DNA of 64,000 bases from Shewanella colwelliana ATCC 39565 (GCF_000518705.1 NZ_JAEC01000006.1:1-64000), one strand, 5' to 3'. Shown: positions 37,833 to 48,444, counted from the stretch's first letter. The notes: generated by a model not told the origin, from the sequence alone. Translations and numbers: made by a program.

Positions 37833-38417
37833 TTAACTGCCTTCCCAAAACCAAATTTGGCAACCATTTAAACCGCCACGTTGCAATATATGACGATGTT
37901 TCTCTGCAGCACGTTTGCGATCATAAGGGCCTAAAACAACCTTATACCAAATACCACTGCTCCCTTCGACTTTACGCACTTGTGCTTCAAGCCCTTGGAA
38001 AGCGATCATGGCTTTCATTTGGTCTGCTTGAGATTGCTTTCTAAAGGAGCCACACTGCATCTGATAAGGGCGAGTCGGCGCGGTATTTTCTGGAATATCC
38101 ACCTCAACTTGCTTGTTTTCTAACTCCTGCTGATAGGTCCACTCTTCCTTTGGTTTTGGCGGTAGCGCATTAGGATCTTTCTTCTGCACCTGCGGCTTAG
38201 CAGGTTGAACAACCACAGGTTCAGGTGTTGTGTCCGTTGCGCTGTCGTTAATGCTCCAAAGAAAATAGCCGAAGCCACCCACTAAACTGACAGTAACTAA
38301 AGATAGCAGCAGTGGGAAACGCTTTGGCGCAGGCTGGGCAGACTTGCGTCTGCCCCCTTTAGCCTTGGTTCGTCCTTTGGACGCTGGCTTTCTATTTGCG
38401 TAATCGCGATTGCTCAT
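37833..38417 (-). CDS. ftsN: Cell division protein FtsN (SPOR domain)
   Basis: A 194-residue bitopic inner-membrane protein: basic cytoplasmic tail (about residues 1-34), a membrane segment (about 35-53), a Pro-rich linker, and a C-terminal SPOR domain (about 115-190; YQMQCGSFRKQSQADQMKA; WYKVVLGPYDRKRAAEKH). SPOR domains bind denuded septal peptidoglycan; FtsN triggers septal wall synthesis. Placement next to argS and priA is the usual gammaproteobacterial order. Confidence 0.92.
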   Translation of the reverse strand: MSNRDYANRKPASKGRTKAKGGRRKSAQPAPKRFPLLLSLVTVSLVGGFGYFLWSINDSATDTTPEPVVVQPAKPQVQKKDPNALPPKPKEEWTYQQELENKQVEVDIPENTAPTRPYQMQCGSFRKQSQADQMKAMIAFQGLEAQVRKVEGSSGIWYKVVLGPYDRKRAAEKHRHILQRGGLNGCQIWFWEGS

Positions 38418-38431
38418 CTTACCGCCTTACT

Positions 38432-40177
38432 TTACATGCGCTCTAAGGTTTCGATGCCAAGTAGATCTAAACCTTGCTTTAATGTTTTAGCAGTAAGTTG
38501 TGACAGCAGTAAGCGACTCTTCTTCTCTGCTTCTGAATCAGCAGCCAGTACCGGGCACGCTTCATAGAAGCTAGAGAATGCGCCAGCAAGCTCAAATAGG
38601 TAACCACATAGTGCATGTGGCTGACCTTTAGCGACCATACGGTTTAGCACTTCGCCAAATTGCGCCAGTTTGCTGCCGAGTTCTTTCTCTTTATCGTGCT
38701 CAAGCTTAATACTTGCATCACTGAGATCGATATCTGCAGCACGTTTGAAAATACCCGCGACGCGAGTATAGGCGTAAAGTAGGTAGGGGGCTGTGTTGCC
38801 TTCAAAGCTCAGCATCTGCTCAAAGCTAAAGATATAATCGCTGGCACGGTTTTTAGATAGGTCAGCATATTTTACTGAACTAATGCCGACAACTTTAGCA
38901 ATCTGTTCTAGCTCTTGCTGGTCCATATCTGGATTTTTACTACGCACTAACTCTAAGGCTCGAGTTTCCGCTTCGCTCAGCAGATCAACTAATTTAACTA
39001 CGCCACCAGAACGAGTTTTGAATGGGCGACCATCTTCTCCGTTCATGGTGCCAAAGCCCATGTGTTCAAGGCTCATTTCTGGCTTGACGAACTTGGCCTT
39101 ACGCGCCAGGTTAAACACTTGTTGGAAGTGCAGGCCTTGGCGTAAATCAACAAAATAAAGTGCGCGATCGGCGTTAAGCACATTTGAACGGTAGCGCATA
39201 GCAGCCATATCGCTGGTCGCATACAGATAACCACCATCGGCCTTTTGGATGATCACTGGGAGTGGTTCACCCTCTTTGGTTTTAAATTCCTCTTGGAATA
39301 CCACTTTGGCGCCATTGCTTTCAGCGAGTAAGCCTTGGGTGTCCAAATCGAGCACGACTTGCGCTAAGTCGTCGTTGTAGGCACTTTCACCGCGAACATC
39401 GGCGCGAGTTAGGCTGACACCTAAGCGGGCATAGACATCGTGGCAGTGACTCAATGAGATGTCGTTAAACTCTTGCCATAGTTTGTTGCAGTAGGCGTCG
39501 CCTGACTGAAGTTCAACCACGAGCTTACGGGCACGGGTGGCAAACTCTTCTGACTCATCGAAACGTACTTTTGCTGCGCGATAGAAGCTTTCTAAATCTG
39601 ACAGCTCCATTTGAGCCTGTTCGCCATTTTTGGCGCGCAGCTCTTCCATGTAGGCCAGTAGCATACCAAATTGGGTACCCCAATCGCCTACGTGGTTTTG
39701 ACGGATCACCTTATGGCCTTGAAACTCCAGTGCACGTACCACACTGTCACCAATGATGGTTGAACGTAGGTGGCCTACATGCATCTCTTTGGCGAGGTTG
39801 GGGGACGAGTAATCAACGACCACGGTTTGTGGTGTCGGTAATACCACGCCTAAGTGCTCATCTTTGAGTGCAGCCATCAATTGATTAGCTAAGGCGCTTT
39901 CATCGATAAAGAAGTTGATGAAACCTGGGCCTGCGATCTCTACTTTTGAGACTTGGCTATCTTGAGGCAGGCTATCGATAATTAGCTGGGCTAATTCACG
40001 CGGATTTTTACGCGCCACTTTGGTTAACATCATGGCTAAGTTGGTGGCAAAATCACCGTGAGTTTTGTCTTTAGTTCGGTCTACCTGAATACGCGCTTCA
40101 AAATCGGCAGGAATGATCGCCTGCTGTTTTAGGGTATTGATGGCTTGTTCGAGCAAAGATTGAATATGTGATTTCAT
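38432..40177 (-). CDS. argS: Arginyl-tRNA synthetase
   Basis: A 581-residue class I synthetase. N-terminal additional domain (about residues 1-110) is followed by the HIGH-type motif [18 protein letters not shown] (about 123-140). The second signature is degenerate, as usual in ArgRS ([11 protein letters not shown]). The C-terminal anticodon domain ends [12 protein letters not shown]. It charges tRNA-Arg and needs the tRNA for amino acid activation. Fourteen bases separate its stop from ftsN. Confidence 0.97.
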   Translation of the reverse strand: MKSHIQSLLEQAINTLKQQAIIPADFEARIQVDRTKDKTHGDFATNLAMMLTKVARKNPRELAQLIIDSLPQDSQVSKVEIAGPGFINFFIDESALANQLMAALKDEHLGVVLPTPQTVVVDYSSPNLAKEMHVGHLRSTIIGDSVVRALEFQGHKVIRQNHVGDWGTQFGMLLAYMEELRAKNGEQAQMELSDLESFYRAAKVRFDESEEFATRARKLVVELQSGDAYCNKLWQEFNDISLSHCHDVYARLGVSLTRADVRGESAYNDDLAQVVLDLDTQGLLAESNGAKVVFQEEFKTKEGEPLPVIIQKADGGYLYATSDMAAMRYRSNVLNADRALYFVDLRQGLHFQQVFNLARKAKFVKPEMSLEHMGFGTMNGEDGRPFKTRSGGVVKLVDLLSEAETRALELVRSKNPDMDQQELEQIAKVVGISSVKYADLSKNRASDYIFSFEQMLSFEGNTAPYLLYAYTRVAGIFKRAADIDLSDASIKLEHDKEKELGSKLAQFGEVLNRMVAKGQPHALCGYLFELAGAFSSFYEACPVLAADSEAEKKSRLLLSQLTAKTLKQGLDLLGIETLERM

Positions 40178-40301
40178 TGGCGTTTAATCGACAGTTACTT
40201 AAGATAAAAAGATTCAGGGATAACCGCGTATTTTAGCCGCTACTGGTGGCTAATTGCTATCCTCTAAGGCGAAATAACCCATCTATTTTGCATATTTTTA
40301 A

Positions 40302-42497
40302 TTACAAAAGATCTTGTGGGTCACGATCTAGGCTCCAGCGACACTTTTTTGCCAAGGGGAGGGCTTCGATTTGTGGCAGCGCGACCTCGAACGAATGCTG
40401 CAGTTGACTACGTTCTTTTGTTTGAAACATGAGTTGACGACGGAATTTACCCGCTTTCTTATCCATCGGCGCTGGCATAGGGCCAATCACTTCGCAGTTA
40501 TCATTTTGCGGCAAGATGGCGGCCACTTGATTAAGAAACTCATCGGCATCTTCTGGTCGATGTGCTTCGGCACGCAGCAGTAGCATGTGCCAAGCTGGTG
40601 GCAGCAGGGCTTGTTTACGCTCTTCCAGTTGACCGCGCGCAAACTCGCCGTAACCTTTGTGCATGAGCTCTCGTAGTATTGGATTGTCGCACTGATGAGT
40701 TTGCAGTAATACTGTTCCAGCTTTACGCGCGCGGCCTGCACGGCCTGAGACTTGTGTGTAGAGCTGCCCAAATCGCTCAGGTGCTCTAAAGTCGGCGCTA
40801 AATAGTGCACCATCGACATCAAGAAGGCCGACTAAGGTAACATCGGGAAAGTGATGTCCCTTTGCAAGCATCTGTGTGCCAACTAGGATTTTATATTCCC
40901 CTTTATGAATAGCGTTAAGGTGGCCTTCTAGCGCGCCTTTTCGGCTGGTGGTATCTCTGTCGATACGCACTACTGGGTATTTAGGAAACTCCTTGGTTAA
41001 CGCTTCGGCAAGTTGCTCGGTGCCGACACCTTGCCCCATCAGCATTGTACTGCCACATTGATGACATTGGCGCGGAATCGCATAGTGATTACCGCAATGG
41101 TGGCAGCGGATCTCGCCTAAGGACTGATGCACGGTAAAGAAGGCATCACAACGGTCACATTCATGGAGGTGACCGCACTCATGGCACAACAACGCTGGTG
41201 AAAAGCCGCGACGATTGAGAAATAGTAATACTTGATTGCCTGCATCTAGATGAATACGCATTTCGTTAAGCAATGCGTGAGACAGGCCATTTTTTAGCGG
41301 TTGGTTACGTATGTCGACAATGCCTTGGCGGACTTTTTCTGCGGCGCCTGCACGCTGGCCTAAGCTTAAGTGGTGATAGCGTCCACTTAATGCATTTTGT
41401 AGAGTCTCCAGCGATGGCGTTGCACTGCCTAGCAGCACAGGGATCTTCTCTAAATGGCCACGCATAACGGCTAAGTCGCGGGCGTGATAACCGACACCTT
41501 CTTGCTGTTTGAAGCTGCTGTCATGTTCTTCGTCTAAGATTATCAGTCCTGGGTAGGGCATTGGTGTGAAGAGCGCCGAACGAGTACCGATAATAATCGC
41601 CGCTTCACCGCTTCGGGCCTGTCGCCAAGCGTTTAACCTTTGATTGTCGGTAAGGCCTGAATGGATCACCGCAACCTGTACATTAAATCTATGTTTAAAC
41701 CTACTAATGGTTTGTGGTGTCAGGCCGATCTCAGGCACCAAAATAAGTGCCTGTAAGCCTTTTTTTAGCACACTCTCTAGCAGTGCTAGATACACCTCTG
41801 TTTTCCCTGAGCCTGTAATACCCTCTAGTAGTGTGCAGTGATACCCGCTTTGCTGATTAAGCGTGGCAACGGCGATAGCTTGTTCTGGGTTGAGTTGGTG
41901 AGGGTCTTCGCCAAGCGTCAATTCCTCTCGCCATGATAGGTCAAGCGCTTTGGCGCGAACCTCTTTAGCTATCCAACCTCGCTCAAGCAACGCTTTTAAC
42001 GCAGCCTTACTCAGCTCAAGAGCATTGACTTCCTCTTGGGTTAAAGCGCGCTCAAGAAATAGAGTCATCACTTTTCTTTGTGCCGGAGCTCTTTTTAAGG
42101 TGTCTAAGTCAGCTGACTTTCCGTCGGGTGTTGCCAGAAAAAAGGTAGTGCTATTTGCGGTGACTTCGGCCCCTTTTCTCAGTGCAACGGGGAGGGCTTG
42201 CGAGAGCATCTGTCCAACACTGCAAAAATAGTAGCGGGCCGCCCAATGGGTCAATTTGTATAGTGAGTCAGGTAGTAGTGGTGCATCATCGAGAAATTCA
42301 ATGACAGACTTTATCTGCTGAGGCGTGAGTGAGCAGGTGTTGCTTATGTCTGTGACTAAGCCAATTAGTTGCTGCCTGCCGAAGGGAACTTTTACCCTAA
42401 TACCTTTATGTACGCGATGTTCATCTGCAGCGTTCACTTGATAACTGAAAGATTGACGCATAGGAACAGGCAGGGCAACTTCGACGAACACGGGCAT
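40302..42497 (-). CDS. priA: Primosomal replication restart helicase PriA
   Basis: A 731-residue superfamily 2 helicase. The 3' DNA-binding domain occupies about residues 1-105, Walker A is GITGSGKTEVYL (about 228-239), and the DEAH-type box is ILDEEHDSSF (about 322-331). Eight cysteines that bind two zinc ions follow (CHECGHLHECDRC; CHHCG; CHQCG; about 436-480). PriA reloads the replisome at stalled forks. Confidence 0.97.
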   Translation of the reverse strand: MPVFVEVALPVPMRQSFSYQVNAADEHRVHKGIRVKVPFGRQQLIGLVTDISNTCSLTPQQIKSVIEFLDDAPLLPDSLYKLTHWAARYYFCSVGQMLSQALPVALRKGAEVTANSTTFFLATPDGKSADLDTLKRAPAQRKVMTLFLERALTQEEVNALELSKAALKALLERGWIAKEVRAKALDLSWREELTLGEDPHQLNPEQAIAVATLNQQSGYHCTLLEGITGSGKTEVYLALLESVLKKGLQALILVPEIGLTPQTISRFKHRFNVQVAVIHSGLTDNQRLNAWRQARSGEAAIIIGTRSALFTPMPYPGLIILDEEHDSSFKQQEGVGYHARDLAVMRGHLEKIPVLLGSATPSLETLQNALSGRYHHLSLGQRAGAAEKVRQGIVDIRNQPLKNGLSHALLNEMRIHLDAGNQVLLFLNRRGFSPALLCHECGHLHECDRCDAFFTVHQSLGEIRCHHCGNHYAIPRQCHQCGSTMLMGQGVGTEQLAEALTKEFPKYPVVRIDRDTTSRKGALEGHLNAIHKGEYKILVGTQMLAKGHHFPDVTLVGLLDVDGALFSADFRAPERFGQLYTQVSGRAGRARKAGTVLLQTHQCDNPILRELMHKGYGEFARGQLEERKQALLPPAWHMLLLRAEAHRPEDADEFLNQVAAILPQNDNCEVIGPMPAPMDKKAGKFRRQLMFQTKERSQLQHSFEVALPQIEALPLAKKCRWSLDRDPQDLL

Positions 42498-42679
42498 AGT
42501 TTATCTAAAAATCGGTTGAGAGATGATTGAAGTGTAACGACCCAATAAAGGCAGGGCTACAACTATCTGTTTCTTTGGTAAATGAGTCACCGTCTCGATG
42601 GGATTAATGTGACAAATATGTTGAATGATTTTGGCTATTTGTGCTTAATAGAGGGATAGGTTTTGCATAAGACGACACC

Positions 42680-43387
42680 ATGAAAACGACTCTATACATT
42701 TCGATACTTGCCGCATTATTGCTTTGTCCATTGGCCTGGGGAAAGGTCTCTCACGTCAGTATTAATCAGCAACAATTTAATTTAGGCGCCAGCCCTCGGC
42801 TCAAGGTCAATATTGTTACCGACACTAAGTTTGACAAATTACAGTTTGTGGTGGAACAGCGCGCTGGTAACGAGCGCTTGATGGTCAATCCAATCAATAG
42901 TTTTATGTTATTGCTATCGGGCGTAGAGGATGTCAGTGATCCTGATGCGCAATTAGTGATTAAAGAGTACCGAGTCAATCGTTGGTATGATGTCAAACGG
43001 TTAGCGCTGTTTAGTGGTAAAACTATTGCAGTCGCGCCTTCTGAACAGAACCTTAAGGCGCCCGTTCAGGCTCAATCGAATCCTGCCGCAACGGGAGGTG
43101 CAGAGTTAAAGCCTAATCTGGCATCAGAGGCGATGGTGGATACTGGTTGCATGCTAGATTATTCCGGTAAGCAAACACTGTGGCGCCTCGGTTCCCATTA
43201 TGGCGGGATTTGGCAACTCAATACCTATGGCGCTATTTTGGCTATTTTTGATGCTAATCCTAAGGCGTTTAGTGGTGGGGATATTAATCGACTAAGAGCT
43301 GACGCTAAGCTGGCTTGTCCATCAGAAGCACTTAAACAAGGTTATCGCGACGCAAAATTGGCTCGACAGATCTTTGAGTCAAAGTGA
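42680..43387 (+). CDS. FimV-like secreted protein
   Basis: A 235-residue exported protein. Signal peptide ends ...LAWG. The middle is not recognised; the C-terminal part (about residues 155-215; TLWRLGSHYG...YGAILAIFDANPKAFSGGDINRLRADA) resembles the FimV/HubP LysM-type region. FimV-type proteins organise type IV pili and polar structures, but this protein lacks the long acidic repeats and TPR end, so it may only share the domain. Divergent from priA, 3' to it lies rpmE. Confidence 0.75.
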   Translation: MKTTLYISILAALLLCPLAWGKVSHVSINQQQFNLGASPRLKVNIVTDTKFDKLQFVVEQRAGNERLMVNPINSFMLLLSGVEDVSDPDAQLVIKEYRVNRWYDVKRLALFSGKTIAVAPSEQNLKAPVQAQSNPAATGGAELKPNLASEAMVDTGCMLDYSGKQTLWRLGSHYGGIWQLNTYGAILAIFDANPKAFSGGDINRLRADAKLACPSEALKQGYRDAKLARQIFESK

Positions 43388-43587
43388 TCGTCTTTATTAT
43401 TACAAGATTTTGTTTTAATTGGTAAACAATGCCTTTGCCTGTTGTTGGTTACTTAATTAATAGTGTGGGTGCTTGTATCTATTGTTGCTATCCTGTAGTA
43501 TCTCGCGCCTGAATATTCTATTAATTACATGTGGTGCCTGACTTCGGGTTGGGAGTGCGACGTGGCCTTAAACTTGAGGTAATCCAA

Positions 43588-43800
43588 ATGAAACCAGGCA
43601 TTCATCCTGATTATGCTGAAATCACAGCAACTTGTACTTGTGGTAACGTTATTAAAGTAAACTCAACTGCAGGTAAGCCACTGCACTTGGACGTATGTGG
43701 TGCATGTCACCCATTCTACACTGGTACCCAGAAAGTTATGGATACCGGCGGACGTATCGACAAGTTCAACAAGCGTTTCGGTATGCTTGGCAAGAAGTAA
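43588..43800 (+). CDS. rpmE: 50S ribosomal protein L31
   Basis: A 70-residue L31 protein ([20 protein letters not shown]...). The four cysteines (CTCG and CGACH) show the zinc-binding C+ form, so this is the primary copy rather than the zinc-free stand-in. ATG 43588 follows TTGAGG; the longer frame from 43531 lacks support. Terminator follows at 43821. Confidence 0.96.
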   Translation: MKPGIHPDYAEITATCTCGNVIKVNSTAGKPLHLDVCGACHPFYTGTQKVMDTGGRIDKFNKRFGMLGKK

Positions 43801-43820
43801 TTGTTACTTCTGCGTTGAAC

Positions 43821-43849
43821 AAAAAAGGTGCCTATATGGCACCTTTTTT
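43821..43849 (+). terminator. Terminator after rpmE
   Basis: AAAAAAGGTGCC-TATAT-GGCACCTTTTTT perfect stem. Confidence 0.92.
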
Positions 43850-43927
43850 GTTATTTGCGTTTTACGTTTTCGATTGTGCTATAACTAGGGCAGTTGTTCG
43901 CCACTTGATCGAGGGATTTGATAAGCG

Positions 43928-44698
43928 ATGAAGACAATTTTCGTGATGCTGATACTCCTGTTGTCGTTTACTGCCATCGCAGGTAATAGCGTTTGCGTAC
44001 CAACGCAGTATGATGAAACCGTTAAGCTGAAATATGTAAATGATGGCGACACTATTACGCTTAGTGATGATCGTCTTGTCCATTTGATTGGTGTCGATTC
44101 ACCTGAAATTGATCATCAGTACCCCGAATTATCTGAACCATTTGCCAACCAAGCTCGGCAATTCATGCAGCAGCACCTTACTCAAGGTCAAACTCTTCAC
44201 CTCGCATTTGATCGGCGCAAGCTCGATCCTCACGGTAGGACGCTTGCTTATGTATACACTCAATCGGGTCAGCATCTACAAGAGTTGTTACTTAGCAATG
44301 GGTATGCAAAAGCAAGGGTCTATCAAAATGACTACTTTTGGCAGTGTTTGGCTAATATTGAACGTCAAGCTCGTGTTCAAAAAGTGGGGTTATGGGGACA
44401 TCCAAGTTATCAAGCCAAGCGTGTTGATGAGTTAACCCGAGATGATCGTAATCGTTGGAGAGAGGTCAGAGGAGTCGTAACGGGTTTTGAAAGAAAAGGT
44501 CAGCATTTATGGTTAATTATTGATAATAAGTTTTATGTGGGCATACCTAGAGAGGAATCTGGTAAATTTAGCAACATTTTGACCCTAAACTTGCTTGAAA
44601 GCCCCGTAATTGTCCGTGGAGAGTTGTATTATTCCTACAAAAAGTGGCAGTTAATCAGTTACCATCCATCGCAGATAAGTCTACAAAATAAGCCTTAG
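43928..44698 (+). CDS. Secreted staphylococcal-nuclease-like protein
   Basis: A 256-residue exported protein. Signal peptide ends ...AIAG; the SNase domain covers about residues 30-160: VNDGDTITL, VHLIGVDSPEI, DPHGRTLAYVY and LLSNGYAKAR, with the catalytic Asp/Arg residues in place. The C-terminal 90 residues (about 165-250) form an extra beta domain with the look of an OB-fold. Probably a periplasmic or secreted endonuclease. Single gene. Confidence 0.85.
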   Translation: MKTIFVMLILLLSFTAIAGNSVCVPTQYDETVKLKYVNDGDTITLSDDRLVHLIGVDSPEIDHQYPELSEPFANQARQFMQQHLTQGQTLHLAFDRRKLDPHGRTLAYVYTQSGQHLQELLLSNGYAKARVYQNDYFWQCLANIERQARVQKVGLWGHPSYQAKRVDELTRDDRNRWREVRGVVTGFERKGQHLWLIIDNKFYVGIPREESGKFSNILTLNLLESPVIVRGELYYSYKKWQLISYHPSQISLQNKP

Positions 44699-44793
44699 AC
44701 CATTTGGCTTCATAATAAACTGAAATTTTCTAATATCTTGTTTAAAAAGTGGCTTTATTCGAGTATCTTAGCGACTTAACAGCTCACAGTGTT

Positions 44794-44811
44794 AACAGTT
44801 GTAAAACTGTT
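44794..44811. promoter_or_regulatory. Inverted repeat upstream of malic enzyme gene
   Basis: AACAGTT-GTAA-AACTGTT, 7-base arms, about 65 bases before the start. Could be an operator or a leader hairpin; no regulator is indicated. Confidence 0.35.
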
Positions 44812-44876
44812 GGCAGTGATAGAGATGTAAGACCTCACTCGAAATATCATTTGTCGCATTTTGCAGGATTATAAAA

Positions 44877-46124
44877 ATGGCCGATTTCCGTCAACAAGCC
44901 CTAGATTACCATGAGTTCCCCGTCCCAGGTAAAACCGCTGTTAGCCTGACCAAGCCCGCTGCCACCAGTATGGATCTGGCGCTGGCCTATAGTCCTGGTG
45001 TTGCAGAGCCTGTGCGTGAGATAGCCGCCAATCCTGACGATGCTTATCGTTATACTGCCAAAGGCAATACGGTCGCAGTGATCTCAAATGGCACCGCTAT
45101 TTTGGGACTAGGTAACTTAGGTCCGTTGGCTTCTAAGCCGGTGATGGAAGGCAAAGCCTTACTGTTTAAGCATTTTGCCAACATAGATGCGACAGATATT
45201 GAAGTTAAACATCGCACCACAGAAGAGTTTATTAATACCGTAGAAGCGATTGCGGATACCTTTGGTGGAATTAACCTTGAAGATATCAAGGCTCCAGAGT
45301 GTTTTGAAATTGAAAAGGCCCTCATTGAGCGTTGTAATGTCCCTGTATTTCATGATGATCAACATGGTACGGCTATCGTAACCGCTGCAGGGATGATCAA
45401 CGCGTTAGAGATCCAAGGTAAGAGATTGGAAGATGCGGTCTTTGTCTGTATGGGAGCGGGTGCAGCGGCTATCGCGTGTATGACCATGCTGGTTAAGTGT
45501 GGTGTTCAGCGTGAGAACGTTTACATGCTTGACCGTAAAGGGGTTATCCATACTCGTCGTGAAGATATTAATGAGTATAAAGCCCTGTTTGCTAACAATA
45601 CCGATAAACGTACCTTGCAGGATGTGATCAAGGGCGCTGATGCATTTCTTGGACTTTCAGGCCCTGATGTTTTGGCTGCTGAAGATGTGGCGTTAATGGC
45701 CGATAAGCCGGTTATTTTTGCTTGTTCTAATCCTGACCCTGAAATAAAGCCAGAACTTGCCCATGACGTGCGTAAAGATCTGATTATGGGAACTGGCCGC
45801 AGTGATTACCCTAACCAAGTTAATAACGTGTTGTGCTTTCCATTCATCTTCCGCGGTGCTTTAGATGTCCGTGCGGCGCAGATTAATGATGAGATGAAGA
45901 TTGCTGCCGTGCAGGCTATTGCGGCGTTGGCGAAAGAGCCAGTACCGGCTGAAGTGCTGGCTGCTTACCCTGATGTCTCTGAACTGAAATTTGGTCCAGA
46001 TTATGTCATTCCAAAGCCGATGGATACTCGCCTATTATCAAACGTAGCTAAAGCAGTAGCGCAAGCTGCCATCGACTCAGGTGTGGCGGCAGTAGAAAGC
46101 TTGCCTGAAAACTATATGGCTTAA
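44877..46124 (+). CDS. maeB: NAD(P)-dependent malic enzyme
   Basis: A 415-residue malic enzyme, converting malate to pyruvate and CO2 while reducing NAD(P)+. It has the catalytic blocks AYSPGVAEPVREI (about residues 37-49), KHFANIDATDIEV, CNVPVFHDDQHGTAIVTAAG (about 151-170) and the dinucleotide-binding VCMGAGAAAIACM (about 190-202). The C-terminal phosphotransacetylase-like domain of E. coli MaeB is missing, so it is the short form common in Shewanella and Gram-positives. The cofactor cannot be fixed from sequence alone. Confidence 0.93.
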   Translation: MADFRQQALDYHEFPVPGKTAVSLTKPAATSMDLALAYSPGVAEPVREIAANPDDAYRYTAKGNTVAVISNGTAILGLGNLGPLASKPVMEGKALLFKHFANIDATDIEVKHRTTEEFINTVEAIADTFGGINLEDIKAPECFEIEKALIERCNVPVFHDDQHGTAIVTAAGMINALEIQGKRLEDAVFVCMGAGAAAIACMTMLVKCGVQRENVYMLDRKGVIHTRREDINEYKALFANNTDKRTLQDVIKGADAFLGLSGPDVLAAEDVALMADKPVIFACSNPDPEIKPELAHDVRKDLIMGTGRSDYPNQVNNVLCFPFIFRGALDVRAAQINDEMKIAAVQAIAALAKEPVPAEVLAAYPDVSELKFGPDYVIPKPMDTRLLSNVAKAVAQAAIDSGVAAVESLPENYMA

Positions 46125-46143
46125 TGCTGTACTCAGTGTTGAT

Positions 46144-46168
46144 AAAGGGCCTACGGGCCCTTTTTTAT
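46144..46168 (+). terminator. Terminator after malic enzyme gene
   Basis: AAAGGGCC-TAC-GGGCCCTTTTTT stem and T-run. Confidence 0.9.
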
Positions 46169-46318
46169 TGTGTAAAAGGGGGTTTGTTTGTATGGTGATT
46201 CATAGTCACTATTTTCCCAACTAGGCTTTATCGAGTGAAAAAAGAGTGAGGCGTTGTCCTCGGGTGACAGAAGATCTTTTTTTAGAAAATAAAAATAATA
46301 ATCCTGCAGGAAGCGGAA

Positions 46319-48229
46319 ATGAAATTGACTCAAATTTTGACTAAAAAGCTAACAGGATTCTGGCTACTCTCTTTAGCCGCTGTGGCATTTATTTTTTTAC
46401 TTACCGCTTTGGTGAGTTTTGTGCAGTTAACCTTTAAATTTCAGCAACAACAGGTTTCAGAACTAGGCCGAATGTTAGCGAAACACCAGGTTGAACATCA
46501 GTTACAGCATCTCGATATTTGGTTACCACAAATTTTAGCGGCTTATGATACCCAGGCCTTCGTATTGATGCATAAAGACGAAGTCCTATTTAGGTATGAT
46601 CATGAGGAGTTAAAGTCAGGGGTTGTTAGCTATGAGCGAATCATCGACACCAGCAACCCGTTAGCCTTTCAAATCACTTTGCCGCAACCCTTTCTGTTGA
46701 AAAACATCAGTTGGCATGGGTTGTTAGTGTTGTTATTCGGTGTCGCAGCTATCGCACTATTTGTACGTTGGGGCTATCGGTGGCTCGCGCAGCAACTGGA
46801 AGGTATAGAGGACTTGGCTAAGCGCAGTCATCTTATCTTATCTGGCGACTACGACCGCGCTCTTGCAGAAAGTGGGCATGGCCGGCCGCGTTTAATTAAT
46901 CGCGCGTTAACGCAGATGTTGCTAGAGCTTGATGATGCTCAAAAACAGCGAGCCCGATTCGATCAATTTATTCGCTCTAATACCTTCCTTGACCCTGAAA
47001 CGGGTATCGGCAACCGTTTGTTTCTTAAAAATCGTCTCGACGCGTTGAGTAACGTCGATGGAATGATGGCTCCTGGTGTGTTGTTTCTGCTTGAGATGGA
47101 AGATCTGGATCTGCTGCAACAGCAGCTTGATGAATTTGCGATTCAAGATATGTTGGCGCAAACCATCAGCGGCATTAGCCAAGTGTTGGACTCTCAAGCA
47201 AATAGTATTTTCTCCCGCCGCTCATATAATCAATTTGCGATTGTCGTGCCGCAAATCTCACTGGCAGATGCTGAAAAAATCGCTGCCAAGCTACTCAAAA
47301 TCTGTTTGGCACAGCCGCTCACTGCAATTGAAAAAGCTGACGATTTTTTCCATATCGGCGTGGCCTATTTTAAGGTGGGTGAAAGCAAGGAACAGCTGTT
47401 AGAAGAGGCTGAAATGGCATTGAGAGCAGCGCAATTTCAGGGCTGCAGTGGCTGGTTCATGTACGATAAAGGATCTGTCGATGAGGAGTTTGCTAAGGGC
47501 TCTGTACGTTGGCGTAGCTTTTTAGAATATGCACTGGTAAATAAGCGTGTGGTGGCTTTCTCGCAAGCGGTTTTAGACAGTGATGGTATTGAGCATCATA
47601 ATGAAGTTTCATGTCGTTTACGCGATAACAGTGGCAATTTAGTCCGCGCAACGCTGTTTTTACCCATGGCGATTAAGTGTGGTCTGACACCACAGATAGA
47701 GCGACAGGTGATTGAAATCGTGCTGTTCGATCTGCTGGTGTCTCCTGAGAATCGACAGCGGCAATACAGTATTAACTTGAGCTTAGATACATTAACGAGT
47801 CGAGCGTTTATCCGTTGGCTCAAAACGACCCTGTTGGAATATCGTCACTTGACGCCCCAACTCATTTTTGAAGTCAATGAAGATATTGTCGTTAATCACC
47901 TAGATCGTCTAAAGGTGCCACTGGATATGATCAGTAAAATGGGCGCCAAACTGTGTGTTGATAGAGTTGGCCAGCAGGTGGTCAGTATGCAATACATTCA
48001 GGCCTGTCACTTTGACATTATTAAGTTGCATCGTTCCATTGTAAGGCAGATCCACTTACGTCAAGAAAATCAATTGTTTGTTAGGAGCCTGATCGGAGGA
48101 CTGTACCGCACTGAAGTACAGGTATTTGCCGAGGGCGTGGAGTCATTCGAAGAGTGGCAAACATTGAAAATCTTAGGTGTTAGCGCAGCTCAGGGCAGCT
48201 TATTTAGCGACCCCATAGAAGAGTTGTAG
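46319..48229 (+). CDS. csrD: CsrD/MshH-type RNase E specificity factor
   Basis: A 636-residue membrane protein with two membrane segments (about residues 15-37 and 136-156), a HAMP-like linker, then degenerate GGDEF (about 220-370; the active-site loop reads RRSYNQF) and degenerate EAL domains (about 385-630). Lack of catalytic motifs fits CsrD, which targets CsrB/C RNAs for decay rather than making c-di-GMP. In Vibrio and Shewanella the gene heads the MSHA locus and is called mshH. A terminator lies upstream at 46144 and a 269-base gap follows before mshI. Confidence 0.92.
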   Translation: MKLTQILTKKLTGFWLLSLAAVAFIFLLTALVSFVQLTFKFQQQQVSELGRMLAKHQVEHQLQHLDIWLPQILAAYDTQAFVLMHKDEVLFRYDHEELKSGVVSYERIIDTSNPLAFQITLPQPFLLKNISWHGLLVLLFGVAAIALFVRWGYRWLAQQLEGIEDLAKRSHLILSGDYDRALAESGHGRPRLINRALTQMLLELDDAQKQRARFDQFIRSNTFLDPETGIGNRLFLKNRLDALSNVDGMMAPGVLFLLEMEDLDLLQQQLDEFAIQDMLAQTISGISQVLDSQANSIFSRRSYNQFAIVVPQISLADAEKIAAKLLKICLAQPLTAIEKADDFFHIGVAYFKVGESKEQLLEEAEMALRAAQFQGCSGWFMYDKGSVDEEFAKGSVRWRSFLEYALVNKRVVAFSQAVLDSDGIEHHNEVSCRLRDNSGNLVRATLFLPMAIKCGLTPQIERQVIEIVLFDLLVSPENRQRQYSINLSLDTLTSRAFIRWLKTTLLEYRHLTPQLIFEVNEDIVVNHLDRLKVPLDMISKMGAKLCVDRVGQQVVSMQYIQACHFDIIKLHRSIVRQIHLRQENQLFVRSLIGGLYRTEVQVFAEGVESFEEWQTLKILGVSAAQGSLFSDPIEEL

Positions 48230-48403
48230 TTTGGGTTGCCTGATTGTTGTTTGTGTGTACGGCTTGTAGCTTGATAGTTGCTGTTCTATGTTTAATCGAG
48301 GCTATCTAATTGATGTTATATTTTATCTATAAAATTAGATGATTACTCGCTACAATAACGATAATAATTTGACGCTTTTGTGCATGCTTGAACGCAGCTA
48401 ATA

Positions 48404-48444
48404 AACACTGATTAACGGATAACACTGATTAACGGATAACACTG
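48404..48444. repeat. 17-bp tandem repeat upstream of mshI
   Basis: AACACTGATTAACGGAT occurs at 48404-48420 and 48421-48437, followed by a partial AACACTG. It lies 55-95 bases before the mshI start, where promoter elements would be expected. Confidence 0.85.

Noticed and set aside
48404-48444. CRISPR array
   Set aside because: Units are directly adjacent without spacers and no cas genes are near.
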